Assembly (NCBI GenBank): GCA_044432865.1
Contig: JAWXUF010000010.1
Location: 1-35,808 of the forward strand
Source: JAWXUE01 sp044432865
GTDB taxonomy: Bacteria; Bacillota_I; Bacilli_A; Acholeplasmatales; Anaeroplasmataceae
Reading direction: 5' to 3'
DNA: 35,808 nt
Shown: positions 33,901-35,808 of the stretch, in pieces
How the letters are laid out: each line of letters starts with the position of its first letter
How positions within the stretch are numbered: position 1 is the stretch's first letter
Made by a program: the position numbers and the translations under genes
The notes under the pieces: generated by a model
What the model was told of the DNA's origin: nothing
Seen by the model: only the letters and a program-made list of their open reading frames with translations
Databases searched by the model: none

Positions 33901-34156
33901 AGAAAAAAATAATGTACCAATAATTATCGCTTCACATGATGAAGATATTTTAAATTTCCTAATTAATATCAAAGGTGATATAGATGAATTAGTTTTTAAT
34001 CGTAACAATATTTTAAATAATGCAGATTATTTCAAAAAATTAGTTATGTCTGAAATTTCAGCAAAATTAATAAAATTAAAAATAGATAATAATGGAAAAG
34101 ATCGTTTATTTATTCAAGATAAAATAGTTTCGCAATATATAAATCAATATAGTTAA
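30956..34156 (+). CDS. hsdR: Type I restriction enzyme subunit R (locus 2)
   Basis: 1066 aa. Different subfamily from the HsdR at 6738. Nuclease: RPDITLFVNGLPLVFIEVKKPNN around residues 125-150 (D, E-x-K of PD-(D/E)xK). Translocase: WHTQGSGKTALSYNL (~340), IIDEAHRGYNP (~452), ALTGTPLL (~480), FNMLLTGFDAPRLKRLYF and LTRVNRPY (~665-695). Long C-terminal helical region. The length is normal, and no frameshift is seen. hsdM starts 28 bp later; hsdS presumably lies beyond the window. Two unrelated type I systems in one island would add up their recognition sites. Confidence 0.93.
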   Translation: MGDNKQIKFTELTRVQMPGVMHLTRLGYTYCGKVNDNKNSEKFDNDTNILTDIFASQFNKLNPNSNTSATEILKNIKDELDYDDLGKSFYNRLISKSPIKLIDFDNIYNNTFHCTAEFTCKRDDEEFRPDITLFVNGLPLVFIEVKKPNNKDGVVAESKRLYNSRFPNKKFRRFFNITQFMIFSNNMEYDSIGGIVPIQGCFYCSSSKTMSHFNCFREDNNTSESIAPYNKNFNYKEIDVDIEKKLLTDFHCQVISKTSEYQTNMDVNTPTNRVLTSMCNPERLLFLIKYGLAYVKYEKELEDGKIESKDEKHIMRYQQMFATMTIREKISKGIKSGVVWHTQGSGKTALSYNLTNVLTDYFASQNKVPKFYFIVDRIDLLEQSKQEFEARGLVVKTATSRKELMDQFKVHQSQDGGTGKPEITVVNIQKFAEDKSKIDLPKYATNLQRVFIIDEAHRGYNPKGSFLANLVECDENSIKIALTGTPLLKEERESWKVFGDYLHTYYYDKSILDGYTLKIIREDIETSYRDNLSKVYDVVNNEIAKDEKLEYLVQKKEVPKSVIVEHDSYVKELLKYIINDLKMFRQLHNDNSLGGMIICETSEQARKLSVFFDSIQNEINESSSYKSKFKCGLILHDSEDKETRKEIITNFKKNNTVDILIVFNMLLTGFDAPRLKRLYFGRKLKDHNLLQALTRVNRPYKDLRYGYVIDFADIKSNFNDTNEAYLNELNRFNDKNETGLNDTIDTFSQVLEDKDSLIQQMKNVRQVLFNYTLDNAEEFSSEISTIEDKEVLLELKKVLTSARDCCNLVRTFGDDELKSIFSKLEITRLPSMLSEVQHHIDNINQKEAFLTNDTTRLMINEAMMDIKFNFSKISEEEMIIIAGQESDPNAKLSNVFSMFMHNMDHDDPEYITLNEAFKQRFKEKGFSIESVAYFNEQSKYLDDIMVKLKDLQKRNKTLLKKYNDDEKFARIHKRIKEENNIREKNNVPIIIASHDEDILNFLINIKGDIDELVFNRNNILNNADYFKKLVMSEISAKLIKLKIDNNGKDRLFIQDKIVSQYINQYS

Positions 34157-34184
34157 TAATTATATTAGAAAGTGTAGGTCAACT

Positions 34185-35808
34185 ATGACAATTAAAGAAA
34201 AAACAGTTAATTTAATTGATGCGTTGAAATCAACATGTCAAAGTTATGGATTAGGGAATGATGGTAATGAATATAAAATTATTACTCAAATTTTCTTATA
34301 TAAATTTATTAATGATAAATTTGGTAATGCGATAAAACAATTTAATGATAAATTTAAGAATAATGATAAATGGGATGAAGTTTATCTAAATATGTCAAAT
34401 GATGAAATAGAAGATATATTAGACCAATTGTCACCTGATATACCAAGGTTATATCCAAATCATTTAATTTCAAACTTATGGAATCAACAATCAAAAGGAG
34501 ATTTTGATTTAATATTTGATCAAACTATGATAGATATAGCTGATGTAAATAGTGATATATTTTCAACTCAAACATCAGAAAATACAAAAGTAGCAATATT
34601 TGAAAAACTCACAGTATTTGTTACAAATGATAATGAAAGAGCACCATTTGCTAGAGCTTTAGTCGATAAATTGGTTAATTTCTCATTTGAAGAAGCTTTT
34701 AATGAACATTATGATTTTTTTGCAGATATTTTTGAATATCTAATAAAAGATTACAATACTGCAGGTGGAGGGAAATATGCAGAATATTATACACCACATT
34801 CAATTGCAACTATTATGGCTAGATTATTAGTTGGAGATAATGCTAATTTACATAATATTGAGTGTTGTGATCCATCAGCTGGTACAGGTACATTATTAAT
34901 GGCATTAAGCCATCAGGTTGGTGAAGATAAATGTACAATTTATTCTCAAGATATTTCGCAAAGAAGTAATAAAATGTTAAAACTTAATTTAATTCTAAAT
35001 GGATTAGTTTCTTCCTTGGATCATGCCATTCAAGGTGATACGTTAACTTCACCATATCATAAAAATGATAAAGGTGATCAATTAAAACAATTTGATTTTA
35101 TTGTTTCAAATCCTCCGTTTAAAACTGATTTCTCTGAAACAAGAGAAAAGTTAGCTGCTCAACCATCAAGATTTTGGGCAGGGGTACCGAATGTACCTGC
35201 TAAGAAAAAAGAAAGTATGGCAATTTACACATGTTTTATTCAACATGTAATTAACTCACTAAAAGATACTGGTAAAGGTGCAATTGTAATTCCAACTGGA
35301 TTTATCACAGCAAAAAGTGGTGTTGAAAATAAAATTTTACGATATATTACTGACAAAGAAATTATATATGGTTGCATTAGTATGCCATCAAATGTATTTG
35401 CAACAACTGGGACTAATGTTTCTGTATTATTCTTTGATAAATCTAAAACAAACGATAAAGTTATTCTAATTGATGCATCTAAATTAGGTGAAGAATACAA
35501 AGATGGAAAAAATCAAAGAAGAAGACTTAGAGATTTTGAAATAGATCAAATTATAAATACATTTAAAAACAAAGAAGAAGTTGAAGATTTTTCAGTTTGT
35601 AAAACATATGATGAAATAAAAGAGAAAAACTATTCTTTATCCGCAGGTCAATATTTTGAAGTTAAAATTGAATATGTAGATATTACAGAAGAAGAATTTT
35701 ACGAAGATATGAAAAAATTCGAAGAGGAACTAACCGACCTCTTCGAACAAAGTGCAATACTAGATAAGAAAATTTTAGAAGATTTACGTAATCTTAAGTT
35801 TAATAAAG
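34185..35808 (+). CDS. hsdM: Type I methyltransferase subunit (locus 2), runs off window
   Basis: At least 541 aa with no stop before the window end. ATG 34185 follows a weak GTGTAGG site. N-terminal helical domain (LIDALKSTCQSYGLGNDGNEYKIITQIFLYKFIND), then the N6-adenine methyltransferase core: GGGKYAEYYTPHSIATIMARLL, motif I DPSAGTGTLL (~228), motif IV SNPPF (~308), then IVIPTGFITAKSG and an acidic coiled C-terminus where HsdS binds. Its NPPF and DPSAG variants differ from the NPPY/DPTCG of locus 1, so the two systems come from separate lineages. In contrast to the locus-1 hsdM the reading frame is whole as far as seen. Confidence 0.92.
   Translation, partial: MTIKEKTVNLIDALKSTCQSYGLGNDGNEYKIITQIFLYKFINDKFGNAIKQFNDKFKNNDKWDEVYLNMSNDEIEDILDQLSPDIPRLYPNHLISNLWNQQSKGDFDLIFDQTMIDIADVNSDIFSTQTSENTKVAIFEKLTVFVTNDNERAPFARALVDKLVNFSFEEAFNEHYDFFADIFEYLIKDYNTAGGGKYAEYYTPHSIATIMARLLVGDNANLHNIECCDPSAGTGTLLMALSHQVGEDKCTIYSQDISQRSNKMLKLNLILNGLVSSLDHAIQGDTLTSPYHKNDKGDQLKQFDFIVSNPPFKTDFSETREKLAAQPSRFWAGVPNVPAKKKESMAIYTCFIQHVINSLKDTGKGAIVIPTGFITAKSGVENKILRYITDKEIIYGCISMPSNVFATTGTNVSVLFFDKSKTNDKVILIDASKLGEEYKDGKNQRRRLRDFEIDQIINTFKNKEEVEDFSVCKTYDEIKEKNYSLSAGQYFEVKIEYVDITEEEFYEDMKKFEEELTDLFEQSAILDKKILEDLRNLKFNK

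Noticed and set aside
1..35808. CRISPR array, tRNA or rRNA genes
   Set aside because: No regularly spaced direct repeats with unique spacers and no tRNA-like cloverleaf or rRNA sequence were seen; the 54-bp repeats at 26720-26880 are coding.
1..35808. Mycoplasma genetic code (TGA as Trp)
   Set aside because: Several complete, correctly sized genes end at TGA, including coupled ATGA overlaps, and Trp positions use TGG.

Overview
The window is very AT-rich (about a quarter G+C by eye), uses TGA as a stop (the HNH, vWA, HEPN and Hsp70 genes all end on it) and TGG for Trp. It has strong Shine-Dalgarno sites of the GAGGTGAT/AAGGAGG type and sigma70-like promoters, often with an extended -10. This fits a low-GC Bacillota or Mycoplasmatota-related gut or animal-associated lineage with the standard code. 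I cannot name the species. Almost everything here is accessory: restriction-modification, toxin-antitoxin and other defence-type cassettes, i.e. a defence island.

Layout. 2-949: HNH nuclease, cut by the window edge. 1099-1798: decayed DUF262 gene joined to the last ~100 bp of a tyrosine recombinase. 1917-4881: copy A of a module made of a toxin-antitoxin-SecB-like chaperone (TAC) operon, a macro-domain protein and a vWA protein, then a small membrane protein and a Fic remnant (to 5693). 5800-6507: GIY-YIG nuclease with a RAMA-like domain. 6738-14778: type I restriction-modification locus (hsdR, a frameshifted hsdM, hsdS, an inverted silent hsdS between 43-bp inverted repeats, and a tyrosine recombinase whose start is followed by an A10 tract that puts it out of frame). 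14897-19007: copy B of the TAC-macro-vWA module, here followed by an intact Fic gene. 19179-23265: unfamiliar four-gene operon built around an Hsp70-like ATPase. 23409-25994: two tandem DUF4238 paralogues. 26061-26886: small HTH, HNH and Asn/Ser-repeat genes. 26934-27620: truncated D-Ala-D-Ala carboxypeptidase. 27759-28809: DUF3644 HEPN-type protein with, converging on its 3' end, a compact GC-rich RNA gene that has its own consensus promoter and U-tract terminator. 28983-30776: full DUF262/DUF1524 (GmrSD-like) enzyme. 30956-35808: second type I locus (hsdR, hsdM running off the window).

How it fits together. Cassettes are separated by near-identical terminator hairpins (AAAGTTCWAAGT arms), several followed by the same extended -10 promoter and even the same ribosome site and start codon. 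These seams look like homology along which cassettes are swapped. The two TAC copies are essentially identical in DNA over about 1.3 kb although the flanking genes have diverged, which suggests recent copying or gene conversion of an addiction module.

Best candidates for an undescribed system: (1) the DUF3644 HEPN protein plus its convergent structured RNA, which resembles an RNA-antitoxin arrangement; (2) the zinc-finger / coiled-coil / Hsp70-like / Cys-rich operon; (3) a possible two-layer switch in which a poly(A) tract controls the recombinase that inverts hsdS.
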